DNA of 40,916 nt from Bacteroidia bacterium (GCA_030529945.1 JAUMVX010000022.1:1-40916), one strand, 5' to 3'. Shown: positions 28,244 through 36,887, counted from the first letter of the stretch. Notes: generated from the sequence alone by a model not told the origin. A program made the numbers and translations.

Positions 28244-28588
28244 TCAGAATTCGTAGTTGAATTCTTCCGTGTCTATCTTCTGCAGCTTGTATGCGCTGAC
28301 GTCGCAGACAGTCCTCTCCACGCCGTCTCCCCCGAGGAACCGCTGGTTCCGCAGCCGTCCCACCACGTAGAGGCGGTCGCCCTTCTGTATGGAGGCCAGG
28401 TCCGGAAAAGCCTTGTTCTCCCAGGCCGAGATGCTGTGCCAGGTCGTCTCTATCACCGGATCCCCGTCCTTGCTCTTGTACACGTAATTCGTCACGAGAG
28501 AAATCCTCGCCACCTTCTTGTCGGAAAAGGTCTGCACCCTGATGCTTCCCACAGTTCCCTTCAGTTCGATTCTGTTCAGTTGTTCCAT
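28244..28588 (-). CDS. SSB-like OB-fold protein leading the fimbrial operon
   Basis: From the ATG at 28588 the product is a 114-residue single OB-fold of the single-stranded DNA-binding family: MEQLNRIELKGTVGSIRV, then TTWHSISAWENKAF and IQKGDRLYVVGRLRNQRF. It lacks the long flexible tail and DDDIPF-type end of housekeeping SSB, ending EEFNYEF, so it is probably a paralogue. A longer in-frame start at 28678 would add a basic extension and is not preferred. It lies 6 bp before the OmpA/TPR gene on the same strand, so it seems to be the first gene of the fimbrial operon. Confidence 0.8.
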   Translation of the reverse strand: MEQLNRIELKGTVGSIRVQTFSDKKVARISLVTNYVYKSKDGDPVIETTWHSISAWENKAFPDLASIQKGDRLYVVGRLRNQRFLGGDGVERTVCDVSAYKLQKIDTEEFNYEF

Positions 28589-28679
28589 AATCCAAGTCTT
28601 TAAATTTATCCTCCGCAGCGGTGCGCGCTTCCGAGGGAGGCCGGGGACAAAGGACGTGACCCCGGAGGTGAATTCCAAG

Positions 28680-28865
28680 CGGATTCAAGAAAGTTCTCTC
28701 CTTTTTTTACCTTTCCTTAATATTCAGAAAAAAACGCCTTTTTTTCTTGAACGGACCGCTCGGGGACATAGGGCGGCCGCGGATTCAGAAAAAGGGACAG
28801 GAATTAAAAAAGGGGAACTCCCCCGGGCGGGAAAATAAAAACCCCGGGAGATAATCTTGAATCCG
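28680..28865. repeat. 11-bp inverted repeats framing 164 bp
   Basis: CGGATTCAAGA at 28680-28690 and its exact reverse complement at 28855-28865 frame 164 bp of T- and A-rich sequence between the fimbrial operon and the zinc-ribbon gene. A shorter copy, CGGATTCA, lies at 28780-28787. The layout is like that of an invertible promoter segment. No TAnnTTTG match was found in either direction inside; the closest is TACCTTTC at 28708-28715 on the plus strand. Apart from these features the 28589-28954 gap holds no gene I can support. Confidence 0.55.
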
Positions 28866-28954
28866 TGAGGTTATTCCGGAACGGGGACCCATCTTTGCCA
28901 TCCCCGGAGAAGCTGCTTCGGGACGGCATCTGAAACCATTTCAAACACTAAACT

Positions 28955-29353
28955 ATGGCATACACCAAGACACAGACAGGAACGCGCCTCTGCCTGGAAT
29001 GCGGAGACGCTATCGAGTACGGACGGGTCACGAAGAAGTTCTGCTGCGAGGAGTGCAGGAACCGCTACCACTACAAACTGAACAGAAACTATCGGAACAC
29101 GCACCTGAGAGTTTCCAGAGCTCTGGAGAAGAACCACGAGGTGCTGGAGCGGCTCCTGGAGATGAGCGTGGTGTCCATCGGCCTGGAAGAGCTGGCCGGA
29201 CTCGGCTTCGACCCTTCGTATATGACGGCCTGCAGAAAAGAAGGCCCCCATATCGAGTACCGCTGCTACGACATCAAATATTATAAGTCAGACAGGAGAG
29301 TCTACTCTCTGGAGAGGGTCATCCGGCGAAGACCGGAGGCCGGCGATTCCTGA
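28955..29353 (+). CDS. Zinc-ribbon protein, unknown function
   Basis: A 132-residue protein not recognised beyond its metal site. Residues 13-35 form a treble-clef or ribbon-like motif with CLEC and CCEEC pairs, KKFCCEECRNRYHYKLNRNY. The middle is helical (HEVLERLLEM), and the C-terminal 45 residues contain basic and aromatic residues (RCYDIKYYKSDRRVYSLERV), consistent with nucleic-acid binding. A possible -7 box CATCTTTG lies at 28890-28897, one base from consensus. It diverges from the SSB-like gene across the inverted-repeat region. Confidence 0.7.
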   Translation: MAYTKTQTGTRLCLECGDAIEYGRVTKKFCCEECRNRYHYKLNRNYRNTHLRVSRALEKNHEVLERLLEMSVVSIGLEELAGLGFDPSYMTACRKEGPHIEYRCYDIKYYKSDRRVYSLERVIRRRPEAGDS

Positions 29354-29368
29354 AAAGGGAGGTCGGCA

Positions 29369-30667
29369 CTATGCCCGGGAGTTCTTCACCTTCGAAGGGT
29401 CCTTGAAAAGTATCATAAAGAGTATGGCCACGACCAGAGCATAAGCCGCGAACACGTACCAGGCCGCCGCCCAGTCGGCCGCCTCACCGGCTGCCTGAGG
29501 GTTATAGACCAGGGCGTTGACCACCTTGCCGGCCGCGTAGGTTCCGATGGAAGCGCCGAGACCGTTCGTCATAAGCATAAAGAGTCCCTGGGCGCTGGAG
29601 CGCATCTCCTTCGAGGTGTTCTCGTTCACGTAGAGCGAGCCGGAAATGTTGAAGAAGTCGAACGCCACGCCATACACTATGCAGGAGAGAACGAAGAGCC
29701 ATACGCCGGAACCAGGATTGCCCAGACCGAAGAAACCGAAGCGGAACACCCAGGCGAACATCGCGATGAGCATTACTTTCTTGATGCCGAACTTCTTCAT
29801 AAAGAAAGGAATGAGCAGAATGCAGAGGGTCTCGGACATCTGCGAGAGGGAGATCAGCGCGTTGGCGTTGCGGGCTCCCCAGGCGTCAGCGAACTCCGGC
29901 TGCTCGGTGAAGGAGGTGATGAAAGTGTTCGCGTAGCCGTTCGTTATCTGCAGGGAGGCTCCCAGAAGCATCGAGAAGATGAAGAATATGGCGAACTGTC
30001 CCTGACGGAAGAGCTTGAAGGCGGAAAGGCCCGTAGCCTCGGCGAAAGACTGCTTCGCCGCATCCTTAGGCTTGCAAGGGCAGTTCGGCAGGGTGAGGGC
30101 GAAGGCGCAGAGCACAAGGCTCAGCACTCCCGAGGTGAGGAACTGATTATATGTGTGCTGATACTGGATTCCTTCTCCGTTTCTCATAAAGTTCACGAAG
30201 AGCATACAGCAGATGAAACCGACGGTTCCGAACACGCGGATCGGAGGGAAATCCTTCACGGGGTCCTTGCCGCAGACTTCCAGAGCATTATAGGCCACGG
30301 AGTTGGATATGGCGATGGTCGGCATAAAGAAAGCCACGTTTATGGTGTACAGGGCATAGAAGACCCCGAACTGCATCGCCGCTCCGGCGGACATCGCATA
30401 GAGTCCGGCCGCTATCATCGACACACCGGCGATTCCCTGGCAGAGGGAGAGCACTTTCTGCGCGGGAATCCATTTGTCCGCGACTATGCCCATAATGGCC
30501 GGCATAAAAATGGATACGAAGCCCTGGGTGGCGAAGAAGAGCCAGATCTGGGCCCCGAAACCGGACTTGGCGAGAAAACTTCCCATAGAAGTGAGATACG
30601 CTCCCCAGATGGCATACTCCAGGAAGTTCATAACGATGAGCCTGAGGCTGATGTGCTTGTCTTTCAT
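29369..30667 (-). CDS. Nucleoside permease, NupG-like MFS
   Basis: A 432-residue transporter of the nucleoside:H+ symporter branch of the major facilitator superfamily. It has twelve predicted membrane spans, beginning RLIVMNFLEYAIWGAYLTSMG and ending AYALVVAILFMILFKD. The opening FLEYAIWGAYLTSMG and the mid-protein SNSVAYNALE are typical of NupG/XapB homologues in Bacteroidetes. A cytoplasmic loop around residues 200-220 is Lys-rich. It is single and diverges from tgt. A purine or pyrimidine nucleoside is the likely cargo; the exact one cannot be read from the sequence. Confidence 0.85.
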   Translation of the reverse strand: MKDKHISLRLIVMNFLEYAIWGAYLTSMGSFLAKSGFGAQIWLFFATQGFVSIFMPAIMGIVADKWIPAQKVLSLCQGIAGVSMIAAGLYAMSAGAAMQFGVFYALYTINVAFFMPTIAISNSVAYNALEVCGKDPVKDFPPIRVFGTVGFICCMLFVNFMRNGEGIQYQHTYNQFLTSGVLSLVLCAFALTLPNCPCKPKDAAKQSFAEATGLSAFKLFRQGQFAIFFIFSMLLGASLQITNGYANTFITSFTEQPEFADAWGARNANALISLSQMSETLCILLIPFFMKKFGIKKVMLIAMFAWVFRFGFFGLGNPGSGVWLFVLSCIVYGVAFDFFNISGSLYVNENTSKEMRSSAQGLFMLMTNGLGASIGTYAAGKVVNALVYNPQAAGEAADWAAAWYVFAAYALVVAILFMILFKDPSKVKNSRA

Positions 30668-30687
30668 TTTGAGATTCTTTGAGGAGA

Positions 30688-30695
30688 CAAAAATA
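30688..30695 (-). promoter_or_regulatory. -7 box of the nucleoside permease gene
   Basis: TATTTTTG on the minus strand, 20 bp before the start at 30667, matches TAnnTTTG. No clear -33 motif was seen. Confidence 0.5.
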
Positions 30696-30716
30696 ATGAA
30701 TTGCTTGAATTTTTGC

Positions 30717-30724
30717 TATCTTTG
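30717..30724 (+). promoter_or_regulatory. -7 box of the tgt-lptF/G-dut-murF operon
   Basis: TATCTTTG matches TAnnTTTG exactly, 23 bp before the tgt start. The -33 region is AT-rich (TTGCTTG at 30701) but not ideally spaced. Confidence 0.55.
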
Positions 30725-30747
30725 GGAGTTTTTATGAGACTGTAAAG

Positions 30748-31878
30748 ATGAAATTCACCATAAGCGCCGTCGACAGCGCCTCTTCCGCAAGATGCGGAGT
30801 CATACACACTGACCACGGGGATATCCATACCCCGATTTTTATGCCAGTGGGTACAGTAGGCTCCGTCAAAGGCGTGTACCACAAGGAATTGAAAGAGGAC
30901 ATCGGCGCGGAAATCATTCTTGGAAACACCTATCACCTCTATCTCCGCCCCGGTCCGGACACGCTCCGCAAGGCGGGCGGACTGCACCGCTTCGAGCATT
31001 GGGACCGTCCCATCCTGACCGACAGCGGCGGCTTCCAGGTGTTCTCCCTGACCCCCATCCGCAAGCTGACTCCGGACGGGTGCACCTTCGCATCCCACAT
31101 AGACGGCTCACGCCATACCTTCACCCCTGAGAACAACGTCGATACCCAGCGCATCATAGGCGCTGACATTATGATGGCTCTGGACGAATGCTGTCCGGGG
31201 GACGCGGACTTCGCCTACGCGAAGAAGTCCCTGAAGCTCACGCAAGGCTGGCTCGAGCGCTACGCGAAGCGCTTCGCCGAGACGGAGCCGCTCTACGGCT
31301 ACAGCCAGAGCTTCTTTCCGATCATCCAGGGCTGCGTCTATCCCGAGCTGCGCAAGATGGCGGCAGAGCACGCCGTGGGCTTCGATGCCGACGGTTACGC
31401 CATTGGAGGTCTCGCCGTGGGCGAGCCGACGGAGAAGATGTACGAGATGCTCGAGCTCGTCTGCCCGCTGATGCCATCCGACCGCCCGCGCTACCTGATG
31501 GGAGTCGGCACTCCGGCGAATATTCTGGAGGGCATCGCGCGGGGCGTGGATATGTTCGACTGCGTGATGCCTACGCGCAATGCGCGCAACGGTATGCTCT
31601 TCACCTGGAACGGCATAATGAATATGCGCAACGCCAAGTGGGCGGACGACTTCTCGCCGCTGGACCCTTCGGGGACCTCGTTCGTGGACAGCTATTATAC
31701 GAAGGCCTACCTGAGGCATCTTTTCATCGCGGGCGAAATGTTCGCGGCTATGATAGCGAGCGAGCACAACCTCGCCTTCTATCTCGACCTCGTGCGGACG
31801 GCCCGCCGGCACATACAGGACGGCGACTTCCTCTCCTGGAAGGAGGCTGCGGTAAAGAAACTCACCGACAGACTGTAG
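30748..31878 (+). CDS. tgt: Queuine tRNA-ribosyltransferase
   Basis: Tgt exchanges guanine-34 of tRNAs for Asp, Asn, His and Tyr for the queuosine precursor preQ1. The 376-residue protein has the TIM-barrel motifs TDSGGFQVFSL (general acid Asp92) and DMFDCVMPTRNARNG (nucleophile Asp271). The zinc site is unusual: the three cysteines of the E. coli enzyme (302, 304, 307) are replaced by Gly309, Ser311 and Asp314 in DPSGTSFVDS, while the fourth ligand His340 remains, at the same spacing. The rest of the C-terminal region (YTKAYLRHLF) is conserved. First gene of a four-gene operon, 5 bp from the next start. Confidence 0.93.
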   Translation: MKFTISAVDSASSARCGVIHTDHGDIHTPIFMPVGTVGSVKGVYHKELKEDIGAEIILGNTYHLYLRPGPDTLRKAGGLHRFEHWDRPILTDSGGFQVFSLTPIRKLTPDGCTFASHIDGSRHTFTPENNVDTQRIIGADIMMALDECCPGDADFAYAKKSLKLTQGWLERYAKRFAETEPLYGYSQSFFPIIQGCVYPELRKMAAEHAVGFDADGYAIGGLAVGEPTEKMYEMLELVCPLMPSDRPRYLMGVGTPANILEGIARGVDMFDCVMPTRNARNGMLFTWNGIMNMRNAKWADDFSPLDPSGTSFVDSYYTKAYLRHLFIAGEMFAAMIASEHNLAFYLDLVRTARRHIQDGDFLSWKEAAVKKLTDRL

Positions 31879-31883
31879 CGCGT

Positions 31884-32972
31884 ATGGAATTTCGCATAAA
31901 GAAACTGGACTGGTACATATTCAAGAAGTTCATCCTGACCTTCGTCATCGCCCTGATTCTGATCATCGGAATCGTCATAATCTTCGACATCAGCGAGAAG
32001 ATCGACAATTTCATCTCGCATCAGGCCCCACTGAAGGAAATCATCTTCGAGTATTACCTGAACTTCATCCCGCAGTTCGTGAATATGTTCAGTCCGCTGT
32101 TCGTGTTCATCTCGGTGATTTTCTTCACTTCGCGCCTCGCCGCGAATTCGGAGATCATAGCCATACTCTCCAGCGGCGTCAGCTATCACAGGATGATGGT
32201 TCCGTATATGGTCGCTGCGGCCATAATCGCCGCTATGTCAATGGGGCTGGGGCTCTACGTCATCCCCCGGGCGAACGTGCACCGGCTCGCCTTCGAGGGA
32301 CAGTACATAAAACAGCGCTCCACGAACGTGCGCAATGTCCACTACCAGATAGCCCCGGGCTCCTTCGTCTTCGTGGAGAGCTTCAGCTCGTGGAGCAACA
32401 CCGCCTACCGCTTCACTCTGGAGCAGGTGGAGGGGAACCGCGTTGTGAGCAAAACCTCCGCCGAGAGCGCGGTCTGGGACAGCACCTCGGGCTCGTGGAA
32501 GCTGAAGAAATATTTCACCAGAAATTATGCTGACGGTCTCGGGGACAAGGTGGTCAGCGGAGCCGAGAAGGATACGGTCATAGCCCTGACCATAGATGAT
32601 TTCTACCGGAACAAGTCCACGGTGGAAACCCTCACCATAGGGGAACTGAACGAGCTGGTACGCACGCAGAAAATGCGCGGAGACGTTTCCGTGAAATATT
32701 CCCTGATAGAGAAGCATACCCGTATGGCTCTGCCTTTCTCCGCCTTCATCCTCACCGTGATGGGAGTCTCTCTCTCTTCCCGCAAGAAGCGGGGAGGGAC
32801 CGGATGGAACATCGCCATAGGCATAGCCCTCGCGTTCTCATACATCCTGTTCCTGCGCTTCAGCCAGATGTTCGTCTATACTGACCTGCTTCCGCCGGGG
32901 ATTGCGCTGTGGCTGCCTAACGTTATTTTCGTAATCATTACCGCCTTCCTGTACAGGATGGCTCCAAAGTAG
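31884..32972 (+). CDS. LptF/LptG-family LPS export permease
   Basis: A 362-residue inner-membrane protein of the YjgP/YjgQ family, part of the LptB2FG ABC exporter that moves lipopolysaccharide toward the outer membrane. It shows the expected plan: three N-terminal spans ([19 protein letters not shown]), a periplasmic beta-jellyroll domain (about 130-260), and three C-terminal spans ending near FYRMAPK-like residues. The [12 protein letters not shown] segment after the third span is typical. The reading frame is open back to 31188 inside tgt, but the ATG at 31884 directly follows the tgt stop and is the real start. Confidence 0.88.
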   Translation: MEFRIKKLDWYIFKKFILTFVIALILIIGIVIIFDISEKIDNFISHQAPLKEIIFEYYLNFIPQFVNMFSPLFVFISVIFFTSRLAANSEIIAILSSGVSYHRMMVPYMVAAAIIAAMSMGLGLYVIPRANVHRLAFEGQYIKQRSTNVRNVHYQIAPGSFVFVESFSSWSNTAYRFTLEQVEGNRVVSKTSAESAVWDSTSGSWKLKKYFTRNYADGLGDKVVSGAEKDTVIALTIDDFYRNKSTVETLTIGELNELVRTQKMRGDVSVKYSLIEKHTRMALPFSAFILTVMGVSLSSRKKRGGTGWNIAIGIALAFSYILFLRFSQMFVYTDLLPPGIALWLPNVIFVIITAFLYRMAPK

Positions 32973-32980
32973 AAAAGTGT

Positions 32981-33415
32981 ATGAAAGTCAAGATTCTGAA
33001 CAAGTCGGGCTTCCCGCTCCCCCACTATGCCACTGCCTTTTCAGCAGGCGTGGACTTGCAGGCCGCGATTCCGGAGGGCATCATCCTGAAGCCTCTGGAG
33101 AGGGCCGTGATCCCGACGGGCCTGTATCTCGAGATTCCGGAAGGTTATGAAGCCCAGGTGCGTCCCCGCAGCGGTCTGGCGGCGAAAAAGGGTATCACGG
33201 TCCTGAACGCCCCGGGCACCATCGATTCCGACTACAGAGGCGAGGTGGGCGTGATTCTCGTGAATCTGTCGCAGGAGCCTTTCGCAGTAGAACCGGGCGA
33301 ACGCATCGCCCAGATGGTATTCGCCGCTCACGAGCGGGTGGAATGGATCGAGGCCGAGCAGCTCTCCGGCTCCGGAAGGGGCGAGGGCGGCTTCGGAAGC
33401 ACAGGAGTTAAATAA
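32981..33415 (+). CDS. dut: dUTP diphosphatase
   Basis: Trimeric dUTPase splits dUTP to dUMP and pyrophosphate, keeping uracil out of DNA and supplying dUMP for thymidylate. All five motifs of the family are present in 144 residues: AGVDLQA (motif 1), RPRSGLA (2), [12 protein letters not shown] (3), GERIAQMV (4) and the P-loop-like [11 protein letters not shown] at the C-terminus (5). It lies 8 bp after the LPS permease gene and 2 bp before murF. Confidence 0.97.
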   Translation: MKVKILNKSGFPLPHYATAFSAGVDLQAAIPEGIILKPLERAVIPTGLYLEIPEGYEAQVRPRSGLAAKKGITVLNAPGTIDSDYRGEVGVILVNLSQEPFAVEPGERIAQMVFAAHERVEWIEAEQLSGSGRGEGGFGSTGVK

Positions 33416-33417
33416 AT

Positions 33418-34749
33418 ATGGAAATCAGAGAATTATACGACCGCTATCTGGAATGTGGCGGCCGCGTCAGCACAGATACCCGCACACTGAAGGGCGGGGA
33501 GATGTTCATAGCCCTGAAGGGTGAGAATTTCGATGGAAACGCCTATGCCGGGGCGGCATTGGACGCGGGAGCGGCCTGCGCGGTCGTGGATGAGGACAGC
33601 GCCGCCGCACGCTCGGGTGACGGGAGGATAATCGCGGTCGAGGACAGCTTCGCGGCTCTGCAGGAGCTGGCGAGTTGGCATCGCGAGCATTGCGAAAGCT
33701 CTGACGGAGGTCGGGTTACGGTTCTCGGTCTGACGGGCACGAACGGCAAGACTACGACCAAGGAACTCATCGCCCGCGTGCTTTCCACTACGGTGGAGAC
33801 GGTCGCGACCGAAGGGAACCTAAATAACGACATCGGAGTTCCGCTCTCGCTGCTGAAGATCCGCAAGGGTACGCGCATAGCCGTGATCGAGATGGGCGCG
33901 AACCATCCCGATGACATCTCGAAGCTCGTGAGAGTGTGCCGCCCGGACTTCGGTCTGATCACCAATGTGGGCAAGGCGCACCTGCTCGGTTTCGGCTCCT
34001 TCGAGGGTGTGCAGCGTGCCAAGGGACAGCTCTACGACTACCTGAGCGCGCACGGCGGCAGCATTTTCCTGAACGCGGACGATGAGGTGCTGCGAAGTAT
34101 GGTGTCCGCCCGCAAGGGGCTTCCCGCGATACTCTACGGAGTGCGCCACGACGGGGTCAAGCTGCTGCAGGCTACTGACTCCGAGCCGCTTATGAGCTTC
34201 CGCATCGGAGACCGCACGGTGCGCACGAGGCTGAGCGGAGCGTACAATCTCGCAAACGCATTGGCCGCGCTGTGCGTCGGCCGCCATTTCAGCGTACCGC
34301 TTGATGCCGCCGTCGGGGCCGTGGAGAGCTACACCCCTTCGAACAACCGCTCCCAGATGCAGCGCAGCCCCCGCGGGAATCTGCTGATTCTGGACGCGTA
34401 CAACGCGAATCCTTCGAGTATTGCGGCGGCGCTGGAGAATCTCTTGCAGTTCCGCTCGGGCCGCCGCGTGGCGCTGCTCGGGGATATGCGCGAGCTGGGC
34501 GAAGACTCGCTGAAAGAGCATTCCGCGCTCGTCCGCAGAATCGCAGCTTCACCCTTCGAGGCGTACCTCGTGGGCGGGGAGTTCCGCAAAGCTCTTTCCG
34601 CAGAAGGCCTTCCGGCCAATGTGAAAGGCATCTTCGCGACCTCGTCCGAACTGGCGGAGCATCTCTCCGCCCATCCGCTTTCCGATGCCGTGGTGCTCGT
34701 GAAAGGCTCGCGCGGCATTCAGATGGAAAAGACGGTGCCGGTGCTGTAG
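33418..34749 (+). CDS. murF: UDP-MurNAc-tripeptide--D-Ala-D-Ala ligase
   Basis: MurF adds D-Ala-D-Ala to the UDP-MurNAc-tripeptide, the last cytoplasmic step of peptidoglycan precursor synthesis. The 443-residue protein has the three Mur-ligase domains: an N-terminal substrate domain to about 90, a central ATPase domain with P-loop GTNGKTTTKE (107-116) and GANHPDDISK, and a C-terminal domain with DAYNANPSS and LGDMRELGE. It is the last gene of the operon, followed by a strong terminator. Confidence 0.96.
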   Translation: MEIRELYDRYLECGGRVSTDTRTLKGGEMFIALKGENFDGNAYAGAALDAGAACAVVDEDSAAARSGDGRIIAVEDSFAALQELASWHREHCESSDGGRVTVLGLTGTNGKTTTKELIARVLSTTVETVATEGNLNNDIGVPLSLLKIRKGTRIAVIEMGANHPDDISKLVRVCRPDFGLITNVGKAHLLGFGSFEGVQRAKGQLYDYLSAHGGSIFLNADDEVLRSMVSARKGLPAILYGVRHDGVKLLQATDSEPLMSFRIGDRTVRTRLSGAYNLANALAALCVGRHFSVPLDAAVGAVESYTPSNNRSQMQRSPRGNLLILDAYNANPSSIAAALENLLQFRSGRRVALLGDMRELGEDSLKEHSALVRRIAASPFEAYLVGGEFRKALSAEGLPANVKGIFATSSELAEHLSAHPLSDAVVLVKGSRGIQMEKTVPVL

Positions 34750-34755
34750 GGATTT

Positions 34756-34786
34756 AAAAAAAGCGGCGGTTTTCCGTCGCTTTTTT
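34756..34786. terminator. Rho-independent terminator after murF
   Basis: A 7-bp GC-rich stem (34763-34769 with 34774-34780, one G-T pair) with a TTTT loop is flanked by an A-run and six Ts, so it works for murF (+) and plausibly for the convergent transporter gene (-). Confidence 0.9.
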
Positions 34787-34803
34787 AATTATGCATATCT
34801 TTT

Positions 34804-36654
34804 TTAATCGAGATCTATGTCCACGATGGACTTGCTGACCTTCACGTTAACGATGGCCTCGACTACGTTCACTATGTAGTCGCCTATCTTCTCGCACTCG
34901 CCGATGACGTCCATATAGACGGTGCCGACGGAATACGGGTACTTGCCTTCGTTCAGGTCGATGATGTTCGAGCTCTTCAGGTCGTCGCGCAGGCTGTTTA
35001 TCAGCATCTCGATATTCAGCGTCTCCTCCAGGTCGGAACGTGACGCTTCGTTGATTTTCAGCACTCTGAGCATCTGGCAGAAGGCCCTGTCCACGGTGGA
35101 CATCATTTTCAGGATATTTCGGTTCAGGGTATCGTTGAACTCGATGCGGTTTTCGCCGCGGCGCTTGAGGATTCGGGCTATGTTGTAGTAGCTGTCCGCA
35201 ATGCTCTCTATCTCCGATATTTCCCTCAGTTTGGCCTGAATCTGATGCTTGGACTCGTCGCTCAGCTTTCCGTCAGCCACCTTGCTGAGGTACGCGGCAA
35301 TCTCGGCTTCCATATTGTCGCTGATGTCCTCGTATTTCTCTATGCGCGCGAAAAGTTCCGCAGCCTTTATCTCGTCCTTCTCGCCGTACATCTCCAGGGC
35401 CATACCGTGCATACGGTGAGTCCGCTCTCCCATAACCACTATCTCCTTATGCGCCTGTAGGATGGAGAGCTCCGATGTGGACATCAGACCGCCGGTGATG
35501 AATTCCAGGTGGGTCTTCTCCGCTCCGTCGGCTCCGCCGAGAGTCTTTCTGCGGTCTGGTATCATCGCGGTCACGATCTTCACGTAGGCCTTTGTGAACC
35601 AAATCATTATGCAGATGTTTATGAGGTTGAACACCGTGTGGAACATCGACAGGCCGAAGGAAACGTAGTACTGCATATTCGCGAACCCCGAGGCGAGGGC
35701 GGCGTTCTGCGGGTCGGAAAGGTCCAGCTTGCGGTCCGTCAGCGCCGTGACCAGAGACTGGTCAGTGGTCACGGCGTATTCATACAGGGCGTTCGGGTCT
35801 CCGGTGCACAGGGTAGTAATCCAAGAGACGAGTTTCAAATACGGGTAGTAGAGCGCCAGGCACCACACTGAACCGAAGACGTTGAATATCAGATGGCCGC
35901 AGGCCGCCCTCTTCGCGTTCGCGTTTCCGGAGATGGAGGCGAGAAGCGGGGTGATGCAGGTGCCGATGTTTCCGCCCAGAATCAGGGCGGCCGCCAGGTC
36001 GAAATGTATCCAGCCCTTGCTGCACATCACCAGAGCTATGGCGAAAGTGGCACTGGAAGCCTGGACTATCATAGTGAGTACGAGACCCACCGCGAAGAAA
36101 ATCAGAACCGAGCCGTAGCCCATATCCGCGCAGCCGTGCAGGGTTTCGAGGATGACAGGATTCGAGTTCAGGTCCGGGACCGAGGTGTTCAGGTAGTCAA
36201 GCCCGAGGAAGAGCAGCGCGAATCCTATGAGAAATTCTCCCCAGTTCTTATAGGAACTCTTGCTCATAAAGAGAAGCGGAACTCCGATGCCTATGAGCGG
36301 TATCGCGAATGCCGAAATGTTTACTCTGAAGCCGAAGATGGAGATGATCCAGGCCGTGAAGGTGGTGCCGACGTTCGCTCCGAAAATGACGGCCATCGAC
36401 TGCTGCAGGGAAATCAGCCCCGCGTTCACGAAGGAGACTATCATCGTGGTGGTCGCCGAGGAGGACTGTACCAGAGCCGTGATGAAGATACCCGTGAGGG
36501 CACCGATGAATTTGTTGTTTGTCATTAAGTTGAGGATGTTCCTCAACCTGCTTCCCGCAGCTTTCTGAAGACCCTCGCTCATCAGTTTCATTCCATAGAG
36601 GAACATACCCACCGATCCGAGAAGGGTAAGAATTTCCAATAATCCGAAATTCAT
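34804..36654 (-). CDS. Na+/phosphate cotransporter family protein with PhoU domain
   Basis: A 616-residue protein of the NptA/PF02690 type. Two inverted membrane repeats occur at about 10-140 and 175-310, each with a QSSSATT-like signature (ALVQSSSATTTMIVSFVNAG and IVQASSATFAIALVMCS). A cytoplasmic PhoU-like helical domain occupies about 385-590. Such proteins move phosphate with sodium, and the PhoU part probably senses or limits uptake. It is single, convergent with murF, and divergent from the GNAT-AlkD gene. A 40-bp piece of its coding sequence is duplicated in that gene's promoter. Confidence 0.9.
   Translation of the reverse strand: MNFGLLEILTLLGSVGMFLYGMKLMSEGLQKAAGSRLRNILNLMTNNKFIGALTGIFITALVQSSSATTTMIVSFVNAGLISLQQSMAVIFGANVGTTFTAWIISIFGFRVNISAFAIPLIGIGVPLLFMSKSSYKNWGEFLIGFALLFLGLDYLNTSVPDLNSNPVILETLHGCADMGYGSVLIFFAVGLVLTMIVQASSATFAIALVMCSKGWIHFDLAAALILGGNIGTCITPLLASISGNANAKRAACGHLIFNVFGSVWCLALYYPYLKLVSWITTLCTGDPNALYEYAVTTDQSLVTALTDRKLDLSDPQNAALASGFANMQYYVSFGLSMFHTVFNLINICIMIWFTKAYVKIVTAMIPDRRKTLGGADGAEKTHLEFITGGLMSTSELSILQAHKEIVVMGERTHRMHGMALEMYGEKDEIKAAELFARIEKYEDISDNMEAEIAAYLSKVADGKLSDESKHQIQAKLREISEIESIADSYYNIARILKRRGENRIEFNDTLNRNILKMMSTVDRAFCQMLRVLKINEASRSDLEETLNIEMLINSLRDDLKSSNIIDLNEGKYPYSVGTVYMDVIGECEKIGDYIVNVVEAIVNVKVSKSIVDIDLD
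36284..36325. repeat. Source copy of a duplicated ~40-bp sequence
   Basis: Positions 36301-36325 are identical to 36863-36887 over 25 bp, in the same orientation. Similarity continues to the left to 36284 with small differences. This copy lies inside the transporter coding sequence. Confidence 0.85.
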
Positions 36655-36787
36655 AAAGTCATTTTAAATACCAATAGTATGCACGTAACTCCGGAGAGCC
36701 GGCCGCCGCGCGATATGCGCCCGCGTGCCTGAAGGCTTTCTTTTCACCATTCCTGTAAAACCCGGACGAAGCTTGCCCGACGGAGCG

Positions 36788-36818
36788 CAAATATACGTTT
36801 TTTTCAGTGTAACGCCAA
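36788..36818 (-). promoter_or_regulatory. Promoter of the Na/Pi transporter gene
   Basis: On the minus strand -7 TATATTTG (36788-36795) and TTG (36816-36818) have a 20-nt spacer. The expected leader is about 125 nt. No PHO-box-like repeat was recognised. Confidence 0.6.
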
Positions 36819-36847
36819 GAAAGGCTATACGAATTATAAGAGACACA

Positions 36848-36887
36848 CCGATGCATATGAAGTATCGCGAATGCCGAAATGTTTACT
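36848..36887. repeat. Second copy of the ~40-bp sequence, in a promoter
   Basis: This copy, 562 bp from the first, ends within the -7 element of the GNAT-AlkD gene. It supplies an in-frame ATG at 36871 that would add 14 residues to the downstream protein, but this lies upstream of the -7 box and is unlikely to be used. Confidence 0.85.

Noticed and set aside
31188-31883. N-terminal extension of the LPS permease gene reaching into tgt
   Set aside because: The frame is open by chance within tgt; the family's first membrane helix begins right after the ATG at 31884, which follows the tgt stop by 5 bp.
36664-36846. Small minus-strand ORFs of 60-65 codons upstream of the Na/Pi transporter gene
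   Set aside because: They span the transporter's own promoter and encode low-complexity products with no recognisable family.
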